DNA from: Acidimicrobiales bacterium AG-410-I20
GTDB taxonomy: Bacteria; Actinomycetota; Acidimicrobiia; Acidimicrobiales; MedAcidi-G1
Assembly (NCBI GenBank): GCA_949538625.1
Contig: CATISD010000023.1
Location: 1 to 44,799 of the forward strand
DNA: 44,799 nt
Direction of reading: 5' to 3'
The translations under genes were made by a program, and so were the position numbers. Below, piece by piece: positions 10,729 through 21,043 of the stretch. Below the pieces are notes generated by a model. It did no database searches. It was given only the letters and a program-made list of their open reading frames with translations, and was not told where the DNA came from. The first letter of the stretch is position 1. Each line of letters begins with the position of its first letter.

Positions 10729-11327
10729 TATCGACCATCTTCAATCTGACTATCTTCAGGGGCCCGTATTCCGTAACCTAGTTCACTATCCCAAGCGATT
10801 TTTCCAACATAGTCACTTGAACCATTTGGAGAAGTTGCTCTCATCCATGCCGAAGTTTGTAAATCTTCTCCTGGCCGCCAATCTTCCCAAGGTAAATGCT
10901 GGGGTAGGCCCGTTGTTTCATCAACAATTAATTCATCTCTGGTATAGACAGCGTCTTCGCGGTTAGTGAAAGAGAATTCAAATAGTTTTGTCTCAGTGAT
11001 TGCTTGTGTTGGACAGGCTTCAACACATAGATCACAATGAATGCATCGAAGATAGTTGATTTCGTATATAAATCCGTATCTTTCACCGGGTGAAACTGGG
11101 TTGTCTTCGGGGTTGTCTGCTCCACGGACATAAATACAGTTTGCAGGACAGACTCCTGCGCAGAGTTCGCATCCGATGCATTTTTCCATTCCGTCCTCAT
11201 AACGATTTAGTACATGTCGTCCATGAAGTCGTGCGGGTTTGGCGCGCTTATTTTCTGGATAAGGAACAGTTACCCTTTTTTCCCATAATTTTCGGAAAGT
11301 AACAGCGAAGCCTTGTAAATATCCCAT
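10728..11327 (-). CDS. nuoI: NADH-quinone oxidoreductase subunit I, first set
   Basis: CIGCELCAGVCPANCIYV and CIHCDLCVEACPTQAIT. Confidence 0.95.
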   Translation of the reverse strand: MGYLQGFAVTFRKLWEKRVTVPYPENKRAKPARLHGRHVLNRYEDGMEKCIGCELCAGVCPANCIYVRGADNPEDNPVSPGERYGFIYEINYLRCIHCDLCVEACPTQAITETKLFEFSFTNREDAVYTRDELIVDETTGLPQHLPWEDWRPGEDLQTSAWMRATSPNGSSDYVGKIAWDSELGYGIRAPEDSQIEDGR

Positions 11328-12529
11328 TAAGTTGCCTCCTCAAACTCTTGAGAAGCTCTTTGACTTTTTGCTTTACGAATAGACGCCATGAGCGCTAAGG
11401 CTCCAATAGTCATGCCTATTAAACCCACCATGATGACAATCCAAGATTGCCATTGTCGATCATTTGCAATATTTAAAGCTGCAATTAAAAGGAACCATCC
11501 TAAAGCTGCTGGGATAAGTACTTTCCAACCAAGATCCATGAGCTGGTCATACCTAAGTCTTGGAAGAGTAGCTCGGAGCCAGACAAAAACGAAAAGGAAC
11601 ATCCCCACTTTTAAGAAGAACCATAATGGTGGCCAAATCCATGAGACACTTTCGATCAGTATCGGACCATTTGGCCCTCCTAAAAATAGTGTTACTGCTA
11701 TAGCGGACATAGTTATAACGTTCATGAATTCCGCAAGGAAGAAAAGAGCGAAACGTAAGGCACTGTATTCAGTGTGGAATCCTCCGACTAATTCCTGTTC
11801 TGCTTCTACTAGGTCGAAAGGTGGCCGATTAAGTTCCGCTGTTCCTGCAATGACAAAAATAATAAATGGCACTACCCCTGTAGTTGCTAAATTCCAATTC
11901 CAGGTTGATTGATCTGAAACAATTCCGTTTGTTGATAATGTCCCGCTCATTAAAAACACTGTGGCAATTGAGAGTCCAAGAGCTGCTTCGTAACTGATCA
12001 TTTGGGCAGAAGAACGAACAGCTCCTAACAATGGATACTTAGATCCTGATGACCATCCAGCAAGCATGACCCCATAAACAGCAATTGAAGACATCGCAAG
12101 GAAGAAAAGAATCCCTATTGGAGGGTCAGCAACTTGAACTAACGTTTCGCGGCCGAACCACGTAACGATGCCTTCTTTACCATCACGAAAATCTCCGCCG
12201 ATTGGAACAATTGCAAAAACTAGAAATGCAGGTACAAGTGACAGATAAGGAGCAAGTTTGAACACAAATCGATCTGAGCGATTTGGTATTAAGTCTTCTT
12301 TAAAAAATAACTTTATTCCGTCGGCAAGTGTTTGAAGTATTCCCCAGGGCCCAGCGACAGAGGGGCCAATTCGGTTCTGCATGTCACTTATCAATTTTCT
12401 TTCAAACCAAATCATCAACATGACTGCTACGAGTAAGAAAGCAAACGCAATCCCAACTTTCATTAAAACGATAAGTACTGCAGTAAGGTCTATATTTCCA
12501 CTCAGTAATGGATCGGTCCCAAGAATCAT
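11327..12529 (-). CDS. nuoH: NADH-quinone oxidoreductase subunit H, first set
   Basis: FERKLISDMQNRIGPSVAGPWGILQTLADGIKLFFKEDLIP and NRPPFDLVEAEQELVGGFHTEYS. Confidence 0.96.
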   Translation of the reverse strand: MILGTDPLLSGNIDLTAVLIVLMKVGIAFAFLLVAVMLMIWFERKLISDMQNRIGPSVAGPWGILQTLADGIKLFFKEDLIPNRSDRFVFKLAPYLSLVPAFLVFAIVPIGGDFRDGKEGIVTWFGRETLVQVADPPIGILFFLAMSSIAVYGVMLAGWSSGSKYPLLGAVRSSAQMISYEAALGLSIATVFLMSGTLSTNGIVSDQSTWNWNLATTGVVPFIIFVIAGTAELNRPPFDLVEAEQELVGGFHTEYSALRFALFFLAEFMNVITMSAIAVTLFLGGPNGPILIESVSWIWPPLWFFLKVGMFLFVFVWLRATLPRLRYDQLMDLGWKVLIPAALGWFLLIAALNIANDRQWQSWIVIMVGLIGMTIGALALMASIRKAKSQRASQEFEEAT

Positions 12530-15003
12530 TATTTTGAAACCACCGTTAAATCGGTTACAGGAATAGACGCGTCTATGAGTTCTGAAGCAGCAAACCTTCC
12601 ATGGTTGAACCCAATATGAACAGTCCCTTTTGCTACTTTTGAATCTGGTCTAGCGGGTAGAACCACTGATCCTTTTGGTCCAGTAACTTCTACTTCTTGA
12701 CCTTTTTCAACTCCGAGAGCGGCAAAATCAGTTGGCTCAAATCCGAGAAAAGAATCTGGGGCTAAGCCTTTCAGTGATTGACTATGGCTGTTAAATACTC
12801 CTTGGTCATACATTGATCTTGTGACCACTAAACGGAATGAGTAAGCGTCATGACTCTGAACTTTGGTTTCTTCTGGCCGTAACAATTCAAGTTCACCTTC
12901 AACCAATACGCCTTCGCGCACGTTGTTAGAAAGTGTTTCAATGACGTTGTTGTGGTTAGGTGAAATTTTTTCAATTTCTGCCCAAATTTCTTCAATTGAG
13001 TTAAACCCAAGATCTTGATTTAAGTAGTACGCAAGGTCTACTGCAATCATCCAGTCGGGCCGCGCTGTTCCAGGAGGTGTTACTTTTCTTGAAACTAAGC
13101 TGATACGTCCTTCTAAGTTGGTAAAAGTCCCATCTGCTTCTGTTGGGCCTGCAGCCGGAAATACTATGTCAGCTTTCTGATTAGTCTTGGTTGGAAATAA
13201 ATCAATTGCGATGACTTTTTTTGTATTGTCGATAGCTTTTTGTGCGAGTTCTTTGTCAGGAAAATCTCCAAGTAAATCTGCTCCTAGGAGTAATAGAACG
13301 TCTATCTCTCCCTTTTCTGCTGCTTTCAGAGTTTCTAAGGTTGTATTTCCTTTGTGTGCGGGTGTTGTTGGCCATACTTCGTGAATGGCTGTTTGATTTG
13401 CCGTAAATGTAACTCGTCCAGGTAATAAATTTGGAGCCATACCCATATCAAAAGCTCCATGAACGTTTCCCCGTCGTAATAGGGATAGAAATTTAACATC
13501 TGCTAAGCGGTCATATAGGGCTAAAGCAGCGTCTACGACTGGTCCTTCTGCTTCAGCTAAAGAGGAACGACCAAGCAACACAGTTACGTCATCTGTGTTT
13601 TGTAATAACGCTCCGACAGTCTTTGCTTCTTCAGGGTCAACCCCCCCGATTGGAGCCACACCACCATCTTCAAACATTGCTTGTATTACTTCCAGTGTTT
13701 CTCCTGGTCTAATTCGAAGGCTATGTGTGGCGTATGGGGTTAACCCAGTTGATGCAGGTGTTAACTCAATAAGAGTCGCTCCGTCATGCACCACAGCATG
13801 ACGAATACGCAAGTAAAGCGAACCTAGTTCTTCTTTTAGGTCTGGACCTAAAAGCACTATTGTTCCTCCCGGACGACAAGCTTGGTTGATTGTTGCACGA
13901 GGCAGTCCGAGTAACACCTCCGCTGGAAGACCATCTCCAATCTGAGCATCTACATGATCTGTTCCTAAGATTCCTTTAGCAACTTTTGTCCATGCATACT
14001 GTGATTCATTGGTTAATCGTGAACCTCCAATTACAGCTATTCGATCCGATGAAGTTTCACTTAGAGAAGCGGCAGCTACTTTTAGAGCTTCTGGCCAAGA
14101 AGCTTTTTCTTGCTGAGAATTCGTATCTTTATTTTTCGCAATTAGCGGAGTATGTAAGCGATCAGGGTGACTAAAGGCTTCAAAAATAAACCGCTCTTTA
14201 TCGGAAAGCCATCCCCAATTCACTGAGTCTGAATCCACTCCTTGAAGACGTAAAACTTGATTTCTGGAAGCTTGTATAGAAATACGGCTTCCAACTGAGT
14301 CGAACATGCTGGTTGATTCTGCTTCCTCAAGGTCCCATGGTCTTGCTTTGAAACGGTAGGGCCGAGCGGTGAGTGCACCGACAGGACATATCTGTACAGT
14401 ATTTCCGCTGAAATAAGAACTAAATGGCTCTTCAGGAAAAGTGTTTACTTCAGTTTGAGCGCCTCGTCCTTGGAAGTGTATTAGTTTGTCTCCAGCTACC
14501 TCGTCAGCAAATCGAGTACATCGGTCGCAGAGAATGCATCTTTCTCGATCTAAATAGACATTCTCATTTATAGGTATAGGTTTTTCAAAGTTACGCTTTG
14601 GTTCGATGTACCGGCTTTCACCAGGTCCGTAAGCGAGTGTTTGATCCTGCAGAGGACATTCTCCTCCTTTGTCACAAATTGGACAGTCAAGAGGGTGATT
14701 TATGAGAAGAAACTCTAAAACACCATCTTGTGCTTTAACAGTTTTTTCTGATTCAGTTTCAACGGTCATCCCTGGCTGACAAGTCAACATGCAAGACGGC
14801 TGCAAACTTGGCCCTCTTCCAGTATCAACTTCTACAAGACACATGCGGCACATCCCTACCGGCTTAAGGCGAGAATGATGGCAAAATCTTGGAATTTCGG
14901 TACCCATACGCTCAGCGGCGTCGATTAAAAGTTCCCCAGGGTTCGCAATTACTTTTTCCCCATTAAGAACTATTTCAATTTCATTCATTGTTTCATCACT
15001 CAT
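12529..15003 (-). CDS. nuoG: NADH-quinone oxidoreductase subunit G
   Basis: CHHSRLKPVGMCRMCLVEV, CPICDKGGECPLQDQ, CILCDRCTRF and a molybdopterin-oxidoreductase-like C-terminal half. Confidence 0.95.
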   Translation of the reverse strand: MSDETMNEIEIVLNGEKVIANPGELLIDAAERMGTEIPRFCHHSRLKPVGMCRMCLVEVDTGRGPSLQPSCMLTCQPGMTVETESEKTVKAQDGVLEFLLINHPLDCPICDKGGECPLQDQTLAYGPGESRYIEPKRNFEKPIPINENVYLDRERCILCDRCTRFADEVAGDKLIHFQGRGAQTEVNTFPEEPFSSYFSGNTVQICPVGALTARPYRFKARPWDLEEAESTSMFDSVGSRISIQASRNQVLRLQGVDSDSVNWGWLSDKERFIFEAFSHPDRLHTPLIAKNKDTNSQQEKASWPEALKVAAASLSETSSDRIAVIGGSRLTNESQYAWTKVAKGILGTDHVDAQIGDGLPAEVLLGLPRATINQACRPGGTIVLLGPDLKEELGSLYLRIRHAVVHDGATLIELTPASTGLTPYATHSLRIRPGETLEVIQAMFEDGGVAPIGGVDPEEAKTVGALLQNTDDVTVLLGRSSLAEAEGPVVDAALALYDRLADVKFLSLLRRGNVHGAFDMGMAPNLLPGRVTFTANQTAIHEVWPTTPAHKGNTTLETLKAAEKGEIDVLLLLGADLLGDFPDKELAQKAIDNTKKVIAIDLFPTKTNQKADIVFPAAGPTEADGTFTNLEGRISLVSRKVTPPGTARPDWMIAVDLAYYLNQDLGFNSIEEIWAEIEKISPNHNNVIETLSNNVREGVLVEGELELLRPEETKVQSHDAYSFRLVVTRSMYDQGVFNSHSQSLKGLAPDSFLGFEPTDFAALGVEKGQEVEVTGPKGSVVLPARPDSKVAKGTVHIGFNHGRFAASELIDASIPVTDLTVVSK

Positions 15004-16409
15004 TGTTCCCCCTCTACTGGGGCTGCGATGACTGGGATGCTCTCACGGAGTGTTATCCGGCTTTCAAACTCATCTCTAAAACGGCGTATTGCTGAAACGA
15101 TTGGAGCGACTGATGATGGGCCTAAAGGGCAAATCGTGGTTTGGCTGGGTGGAAAAGGAACTGCTTCGAGTCCCTGATCGCTAAAGGCCGCTACCGGATA
15201 AGGACCAGGACTTATATTGTCTCCTATATCCAAAAGAAGTTCGATGTCTGATGGCCTGCCTTTACCTTCATAGATTCGACGTAAGATTTGTTCTTCCCAT
15301 GTAGTTCCTTCTCGGCACGGTGAGCATTTCCCGCAAGACTCTCTAGCGAAAAAACGAACTACTCTTAAGCAAGCTTTAACAGCATCTGTTGTTTCGTCCA
15401 TAACTACGATGGCTCCTGAGCCAAGCATTGATCCAGCGTCTCCCACAGGTTGAGCTTCTAACGGCAGGTCAAGGTGTTCTTCAAAAAACCATGGAGCGGA
15501 TCCTCCCCCAGGTATAAACATTTTAAGTTGATTTCCATCTCGAATGCCTTGGCAGAAATTCTCTCCATAAAACAAATCACGAAATGTTGTAACACCTTGT
15601 TCAACTTCATATACCCCCGGCCTATTTACATGTCCGGATATGGCAAATAATCGTGTGCCAGGAGATTTTTCCGATCCCATTTCTTTGTATGCAGAAGCAC
15701 CGTTGTCAATTATCCAGGGAACATTTGACAAAGTTTCTACGTTATTTACGATTGTTGGCTGACCATAAAGACCTATTGCGGCTGGGAAATATGGCGGCTT
15801 AAGACGGGGCATGCCTCTGTTGCCTTCAAGGCTTTCAATAAGTGCAGTTTCCTCTCCGACAATATAAGCACCGGCACCCCAATGAAGAATAATGTCAACT
15901 GAGAACTGTGTTCCTAGGATCTCGCGACCAACGTAGCCAGCTTCATAAGCTTCATTAAGTGCTGCCGCTATACGTTCTTGGGCTAAAGCCATTTCTCCTC
16001 GTACATATAAGAAGCATTGAGAAAGGCCAAGTGCATAACAAGCAATAAGGCATCCTTCAATTAACTGATGAGGGTCTCTTTCCATAAGAAGGCGATCTTT
16101 GTAAGTCCCAGGTTCACTTTCATCTCCATTAACTACGAGATATCTTGGCCACACTCCTTCAGGGCAGAATCCCCATTTCACTCCGGCAGGGAACCCAGCA
16201 CCACCTCGGCCTAGTAAAACGGCGTCACGTACTTCATCGTGAACTTCTGAAGGTTTTCTTTCAAGAGCTTTACGAAGCCCGTTGTATCCACCTGTGTTCA
16301 AAAATCTCTCTAACGTAAATGAGTCCTCGAATTTGAATCTTTCAGTAATGAGTTTCGGCCCATCATTATTTATATAACCAGCGGCAAAGACAGGAGCTGA
16401 AGCAGTCAT
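15000..16409 (-). CDS. nuoF: NADH-quinone oxidoreductase subunit F; start probably 16409, inside the listed ORF 15000..16442
   Basis: GRGGAGFPAGVKWGF, NGDESEPGTYKDR, GAGAYIVGEETALIESLEG, SCGKCSPCREGT. MTASAPVF at 16409 overlaps the nuoE stop by 4 nt. Confidence 0.94.
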   Translation of the reverse strand: MTASAPVFAAGYINNDGPKLITERFKFEDSFTLERFLNTGGYNGLRKALERKPSEVHDEVRDAVLLGRGGAGFPAGVKWGFCPEGVWPRYLVVNGDESEPGTYKDRLLMERDPHQLIEGCLIACYALGLSQCFLYVRGEMALAQERIAAALNEAYEAGYVGREILGTQFSVDIILHWGAGAYIVGEETALIESLEGNRGMPRLKPPYFPAAIGLYGQPTIVNNVETLSNVPWIIDNGASAYKEMGSEKSPGTRLFAISGHVNRPGVYEVEQGVTTFRDLFYGENFCQGIRDGNQLKMFIPGGGSAPWFFEEHLDLPLEAQPVGDAGSMLGSGAIVVMDETTDAVKACLRVVRFFARESCGKCSPCREGTTWEEQILRRIYEGKGRPSDIELLLDIGDNISPGPYPVAAFSDQGLEAVPFPPSQTTICPLGPSSVAPIVSAIRRFRDEFESRITLRESIPVIAAPVEGEQ

Positions 16410-17056
16410 GATTGAACTCCTTCTGGGCTTTGATTCATCCAATTCGGAGCATTCTTTGATTCTTCTGGTGGGACTATCCCTGCTTTACGATCTGACGGAA
16501 TGTGCTGTTGAATTCGGGACAAAGTTCCATGAGGGGGAATTTCCCCATCATCGCCTTGGTTTCCTTGGCCTAATGGGCTCCGGCCAGAACGTAAATCAGC
16601 CACTACTTCATTAAGTACATGCTCATTAGCCCGATGGAAATACCGATAATTTACTGTGAAGCATGGAGCTTCTGTGCAGGCTGCAATACATTCAACATCT
16701 TCAAGTGTGAATAAACCGTCTTCAGTAGTCTCACCATCTGATATCCCAAGAGTTGATTCTGCGTGCTCTAGAAGTTCTTCACCTCCTAGAAGTAGACAAG
16801 AAATGTTCGTACATATGTTTATTAGATACTTTCCTACAGGATGGAATTTGAACATTTCATAAAAGCTGCCTGTTCCTAAGACTTCGGCAGATGTGACTCC
16901 TGTTAATTCAGCAATCTGAGTCATTGCTTCATTGGTGATCCAACCGCTTTGTTCTTGCGCTAGGTGGAGTAACGGAATCACCGCCGACTTTGGACGAGGG
17001 TATTTTCCGATAGTTTCATGAGCCCGACGGAGATTTTCTTCGGTGAAGTAAGACAT
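16406..17056 (-). CDS. nuoE: NADH-quinone oxidoreductase subunit E with a ~60-aa C-terminal tail
   Basis: 2Fe-2S pattern CTNISCLLLGG plus CIAACTEAPC. Confidence 0.93.
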   Translation of the reverse strand: MSYFTEENLRRAHETIGKYPRPKSAVIPLLHLAQEQSGWITNEAMTQIAELTGVTSAEVLGTGSFYEMFKFHPVGKYLINICTNISCLLLGGEELLEHAESTLGISDGETTEDGLFTLEDVECIAACTEAPCFTVNYRYFHRANEHVLNEVVADLRSGRSPLGQGNQGDDGEIPPHGTLSRIQQHIPSDRKAGIVPPEESKNAPNWMNQSPEGVQS

Positions 17057-18348
17057 TACCGATCGACCTCCCCCATGATTGGGTCTACTGAGGAAATCAC
17101 TGCTACTCCATCTGCTATTAAGCCACCTTCCATCAGATGAGGGAGGGTTTGGAGATTTACGAAACTTGGTCCACGTATATGCATCCGGTAAGGGTTAGGG
17201 CCTCCATCAGAAACGATGTAGCAGCCAAGTTCCCCTCTTGGGCTTTCTACTGCTACATAGGCTTCACCTTCTGGAACATGAAAGCCCTCAGTGAATATTT
17301 TGAAATGATGTATTAATGCTTCCATCGATTCATCGATTCTTGCTCTTGGTGGTGGTGTGACTTTTTTATTCTGGATTCGGTAATCACCCTCGGGCATGCG
17401 TTCTAGGATCTGTTCAATTATTTTTAATGATTCACGAATCTCATTTAAGCGGATAGCAAAACGGTCAAAACAATCCCCGTATGTTCCGACTACTACATCA
17501 AAGTTGACTTGATCATAAGCGAGATAAGGGGCATGACGACGTAAGTCCCATGCGTAGCCAGTGGATCGCAGAATTGGTCCAGTTGCTGATAGGGCGAGGG
17601 CTTCAGCCGGGTTTAATACCCCTACCCCTTGTAATCGCTCACGGAAAATAGGCTGACCAGTCTGCAAAACGTCATACTCTTCTAGGCGGGGAGGAATGAT
17701 TTCGAGCAACTTCTTTACATCTTCCTCCCAACCATCGGGAAGATCTGCTGCTACTCCACCTGGCCGGATGTAGTTATGATTCATTCTTAGGCCAGTTACT
17801 TTTTCGAAGAAACGAAGAACTTCTTCACGCTCCCTCCAGCCATAAATCATCATTGAAACAGCGCCTAAATCCATCCCATTTGTTGCCTGAAATAATAAAT
17901 GAGAAGAAACCCTGTTGAGTTCGCACATCAGCATACGAATCCATGTCGCCCTAGGAGGGATCTCAAGACCTAATAGTTTTTCGGTTGCTAACGAAAAAGC
18001 TAACTCAGAAAAAAGTGGGGCTGCATAATCCATACGCGTAACGTTGGTGGCTCCTTGTAGATAACTTAATCCTTCAGCCGTTTTTTCCATTCCAGTATGT
18101 AAGTAGCCAATTACTGGCTTTGACCGGAGAATCGTTTCCCCTTCCATCTCTAACATAAGCCGAAGCACTCCATGGGTAGAAGGATGAGATGGCCCCATAT
18201 TCAGAATCATTCTGTGATCGTCGTCAAAGGTCTCCGGATCGCCCACGAGAGCATTTGCCTCTTCCTCGTTAAGACGAAGAACTGGACTCTCATCTCTTCT
18301 AAAGACTCTTTCTGATTCTCCGAGAAGTAGCTCTTTACTATCTGTCAT
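17056..18348 (-). CDS. nuoD: NADH-quinone oxidoreductase subunit D, first set; start moved inward from 18429
   Basis: NMGPSHPSTHGVLRLMLEMEGE, IGYLHTGMEK and C-terminal SVDPIMGEVDR. MTDSKELL at 18348 abuts the nuoC stop. Confidence 0.95.
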   Translation of the reverse strand: MTDSKELLLGESERVFRRDESPVLRLNEEEANALVGDPETFDDDHRMILNMGPSHPSTHGVLRLMLEMEGETILRSKPVIGYLHTGMEKTAEGLSYLQGATNVTRMDYAAPLFSELAFSLATEKLLGLEIPPRATWIRMLMCELNRVSSHLLFQATNGMDLGAVSMMIYGWREREEVLRFFEKVTGLRMNHNYIRPGGVAADLPDGWEEDVKKLLEIIPPRLEEYDVLQTGQPIFRERLQGVGVLNPAEALALSATGPILRSTGYAWDLRRHAPYLAYDQVNFDVVVGTYGDCFDRFAIRLNEIRESLKIIEQILERMPEGDYRIQNKKVTPPPRARIDESMEALIHHFKIFTEGFHVPEGEAYVAVESPRGELGCYIVSDGGPNPYRMHIRGPSFVNLQTLPHLMEGGLIADGVAVISSVDPIMGEVDR

Positions 18349-18884
18349 TAGAGCCTCCCTACTTCTGGAGAGAATTGAACTGGAATTTGCCCTACATCGT
18401 GGTCTTTTCGTAGTGGGTGTCCTTCCCAACTATCAGGGAGAAGAATTCGAGAATGATCAGGATGCCCATCAAATTTCACACCGAATAAATCCCATACTTC
18501 TCTTTCCATTGCTTCTGTTCCAGGAAATAAATCAAAAAGAGATGGAACGGTTGGATCGTCAGTACCGGCTTGTACTCGAAGCCGAATCCTATTTCCTTGA
18601 CTGTGATTTATGAGGGAAATTACCACTTCAAATCGTTCTGGCTTGATGCAATCAGGTAAATCTTTTCGGCCAGGATGTGTTAAATAATCAACAGCAGTGA
18701 CATCGATTGCCATACAGAAACCCTCTTCCTTTAAAAGAGCCACTGTTTCTGACAACTGATGTGGCATCAAATGGAGAACTGTCTGCCCATGCAACTCTGT
18801 AACAGGTACTCCATAAGATGTAGGCCCGGAATACTCTTGAATTAAGTCTTCAGTCTCCTCAACTGTTTCTTCTGCTTCCGTCAT
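18348..18884 (-). CDS. nuoC: NADH-quinone oxidoreductase subunit C, first set
   Basis: FPGTEAMEREVWDLFGVKFDGHPDHSRILLPDSWEGHPLRKDHD. Confidence 0.94.
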   Translation of the reverse strand: MTEAEETVEETEDLIQEYSGPTSYGVPVTELHGQTVLHLMPHQLSETVALLKEEGFCMAIDVTAVDYLTHPGRKDLPDCIKPERFEVVISLINHSQGNRIRLRVQAGTDDPTVPSLFDLFPGTEAMEREVWDLFGVKFDGHPDHSRILLPDSWEGHPLRKDHDVGQIPVQFSPEVGRL

Positions 18885-18889
18885 GATGT

Positions 18890-19492
18890 TTATTTCTCTA
18901 CTATCTCAACGGGTGTTTCATTACTAACTTGAGGAAGATCTAAATCAATTGCAGCGCCTCCTTGGTTTATCTCTCTACGGCGTGTAAGTTCACCGTTTTG
19001 AATGTTGTCGTGCAATGTGAGGATTGCGTGCATCAGTGTTTCCGGTCCAGGAGGACACCCAGGAGCATAAACATCCACAGGCACTATTTGATCTACTCCT
19101 TGAACAATGGCGTAGTTATTAAACATCCCACCACTTGAGGCGCAAACTCCCATTGAAATAACCCATTTGGGTTCCATCATCTGGTCATAGATTTGACGCA
19201 ATATCGGGGCCATTTTTTGTGAAACCCGACCTGCCACGATCATGAGGTCTGCTTGTCGGGGAGAGGCTCGAAAGACTTCCATCCCATACCTTGCAAGATC
19301 ATAATGTGCTGCTCCTGTCGCCATCATTTCAATAGCGCAGCAAGCAAGACCAAAAGTTGCAGGCCAACAACTTCTTGCCCGTGACCATTTAACTAAATCT
19401 TCAATCCGGGCCGTAACAAAATTATGTTCTAGCCCTTCTAAACCTTCAGCTGCAATGTGGCTTGTATCGCCGAGTAGTGGAATACGTGCCAT
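18890..19492 (-). CDS. nuoB: NADH-quinone oxidoreductase subunit B, first set; start moved inward from 19642
   Basis: [45 protein letters not shown] and [16 protein letters not shown]; start MARIPLL at 19492. Confidence 0.95.
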   Translation of the reverse strand: MARIPLLGDTSHIAAEGLEGLEHNFVTARIEDLVKWSRARSCWPATFGLACCAIEMMATGAAHYDLARYGMEVFRASPRQADLMIVAGRVSQKMAPILRQIYDQMMEPKWVISMGVCASSGGMFNNYAIVQGVDQIVPVDVYAPGCPPGPETLMHAILTLHDNIQNGELTRRREINQGGAAIDLDLPQVSNETPVEIVEK

Positions 19493-19989
19493 CAGATTGC
19501 TACTCCTGTGTCTTCTTCTGGTCGCCCTTCTAGACCCACTTGACGTACACCAGTATCCTGTATGCGAACTACAGTGGATTGAGTTGTTCGATCTGTTGAA
19601 ATTTGACCAGAGTTGCTTCGACCTCTCCGAACAGGTCCCCATTCAAGAGCACCATTCCCAATTAGATATATAAATGATTCAAATACGGCTACAGAAAAAA
19701 TAATTACAGCGACAAAACCCGAAAGCCCGAGCTCTCGATGCGCTAATGCCCATGGGTAAAAGAAAATAATTTCAATATCAAAAACAATAAAAATCATCGC
19801 GACAAGAAAGAAACGCACTGGAAACCGTTCTGGATTATTTTTTGTTGGCACTATGCCGCATTCATATGGAGCAAGCTTTTTATCATTTGGGTTTCGAGGT
19901 GCCAATAATTTCGTCGCTACAAAACTTAAAGCAGCAAATAGAAATGCGAGTACTCCTAAAGCGAGGATTGGAAGATATTGGCCGAGCAT
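19492..19989 (-). CDS. nuoA: NADH-quinone oxidoreductase subunit A, first set
   Basis: [40 protein letters not shown]. Confidence 0.94.
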   Translation of the reverse strand: MLGQYLPILALGVLAFLFAALSFVATKLLAPRNPNDKKLAPYECGIVPTKNNPERFPVRFFLVAMIFIVFDIEIIFFYPWALAHRELGLSGFVAVIIFSVAVFESFIYLIGNGALEWGPVRRGRSNSGQISTDRTTQSTVVRIQDTGVRQVGLEGRPEEDTGVAI

Positions 19990-20032
19990 TTCAACTCCTA
20001 AAACTGAAGACAGTAACCACAGTAGTCACTAT

Positions 20033-21043
20033 CTAATTCCCCGTTTTTTCAAACTCCTCACGTCGGGCCATGACTTCTTTATCCCGAACGTGAAGCCAAT
20101 AACAAAGTGCTAAAAATATGAATAATGACCCAATGGTGACTAAAGCAGGTCTAAGTCTTACCGTTCCAAGGTCTCGAATCATAATCACTGAGATGACAGG
20201 TTTATTTTCATCAGCTACTGGCCGAGGAGGGGTTTCTCCGGGAGCCACTTCTTGGAAAACGACTTCTTGTAACTGAACTATGCTGTATCGAGTTGGATGC
20301 GTAATTTGAGCTGAACTCTTGATCCACTGCACGATCCGATCTATCCGGTTTGGATTCTCCTTGAGCGAATCCTTACCTCCGCGTGTATATGCATCAAGTA
20401 GTTTGAAATCTGCGCTCGATGTGAAATTTAGTGAAGGATGTTCTAACACATCAGCTACTGCTTGAGCTTGAGCGTCACCGGCGAGTGTAGTTGGTAGTAG
20501 TTTCCAGCCACTTAAATCATTGAAGCCAGCATTCTTAGTTACTTCAGGTGCAACTGCTGCTAATTCTGAGCGAGTTACAATCTCATTTCTCAACTGAACT
20601 GATTCTTGGAGTGCGGCAAGTTCCTCTTCAGATAGATCTGGGTTATCTACTGCGCTTGGAAGCGTATTGTATTCTGCCTCTGCGCGTGGATCATTTGAAC
20701 TTATAACTAGTTCATAACCGCTTGCTAAATCATCTGGATTTGGTAATAAGCGAGCTTCTGGTAGCCCACTTTGTTGTAAGTCTCCAACATTGATATCAAT
20801 TACTTGCCATGATGGACTTTCACCTTTCCAGCCGGTCCCATAAATCCACCAAGTTGCTGCAAGAATCGTCATCCAACCAAAGAACCCTGCAGCTGAGATT
20901 AAAGTACCAAGACGTGTTCCGGAATTTGTAGAAACGATAAGCCAAACTGAGCCCATGAGTACTACAGCTCCTACGGCAACTGTCAAAATACCCCGAATTT
21001 GAGGATCCCAAGCGATTCCAGCCAATGTGATAAGTTCGCTCAC
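20033..21043 (-). CDS. Uncharacterised membrane protein between the cytochrome bc cluster and nuoA
   Basis: 336 aa; two hydrophobic segments at the N-terminus, a ~230-aa soluble region and one C-terminal hydrophobic segment. Overlaps the diheme cytochrome c CDS by 4 nt. No family recognised. Confidence 0.85.
   Translation of the reverse strand: MSELITLAGIAWDPQIRGILTVAVGAVVLMGSVWLIVSTNSGTRLGTLISAAGFFGWMTILAATWWIYGTGWKGESPSWQVIDINVGDLQQSGLPEARLLPNPDDLASGYELVISSNDPRAEAEYNTLPSAVDNPDLSEEELAALQESVQLRNEIVTRSELAAVAPEVTKNAGFNDLSGWKLLPTTLAGDAQAQAVADVLEHPSLNFTSSADFKLLDAYTRGGKDSLKENPNRIDRIVQWIKSSAQITHPTRYSIVQLQEVVFQEVAPGETPPRPVADENKPVISVIMIRDLGTVRLRPALVTIGSLFIFLALCYWLHVRDKEVMARREEFEKTGN

Noticed and set aside
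18349-18429. 27-aa N-terminal extension of NuoD (MGRTPTTKRPRCRANSSSILSRSREAL)
   Set aside because: It overlaps the nuoC 3' end out of frame; MTDSKELL at 18348 is the sensible start. The same applies to the long NuoB extensions at 3934-4044 and 19493-19642.
3433-19989. Recent tandem duplication of nuo genes
   Set aside because: The two copies of A, B, C, D, H and I differ throughout and differ in N- and C-terminal regions; this is an ancient paralogous pair, not a recent duplication.
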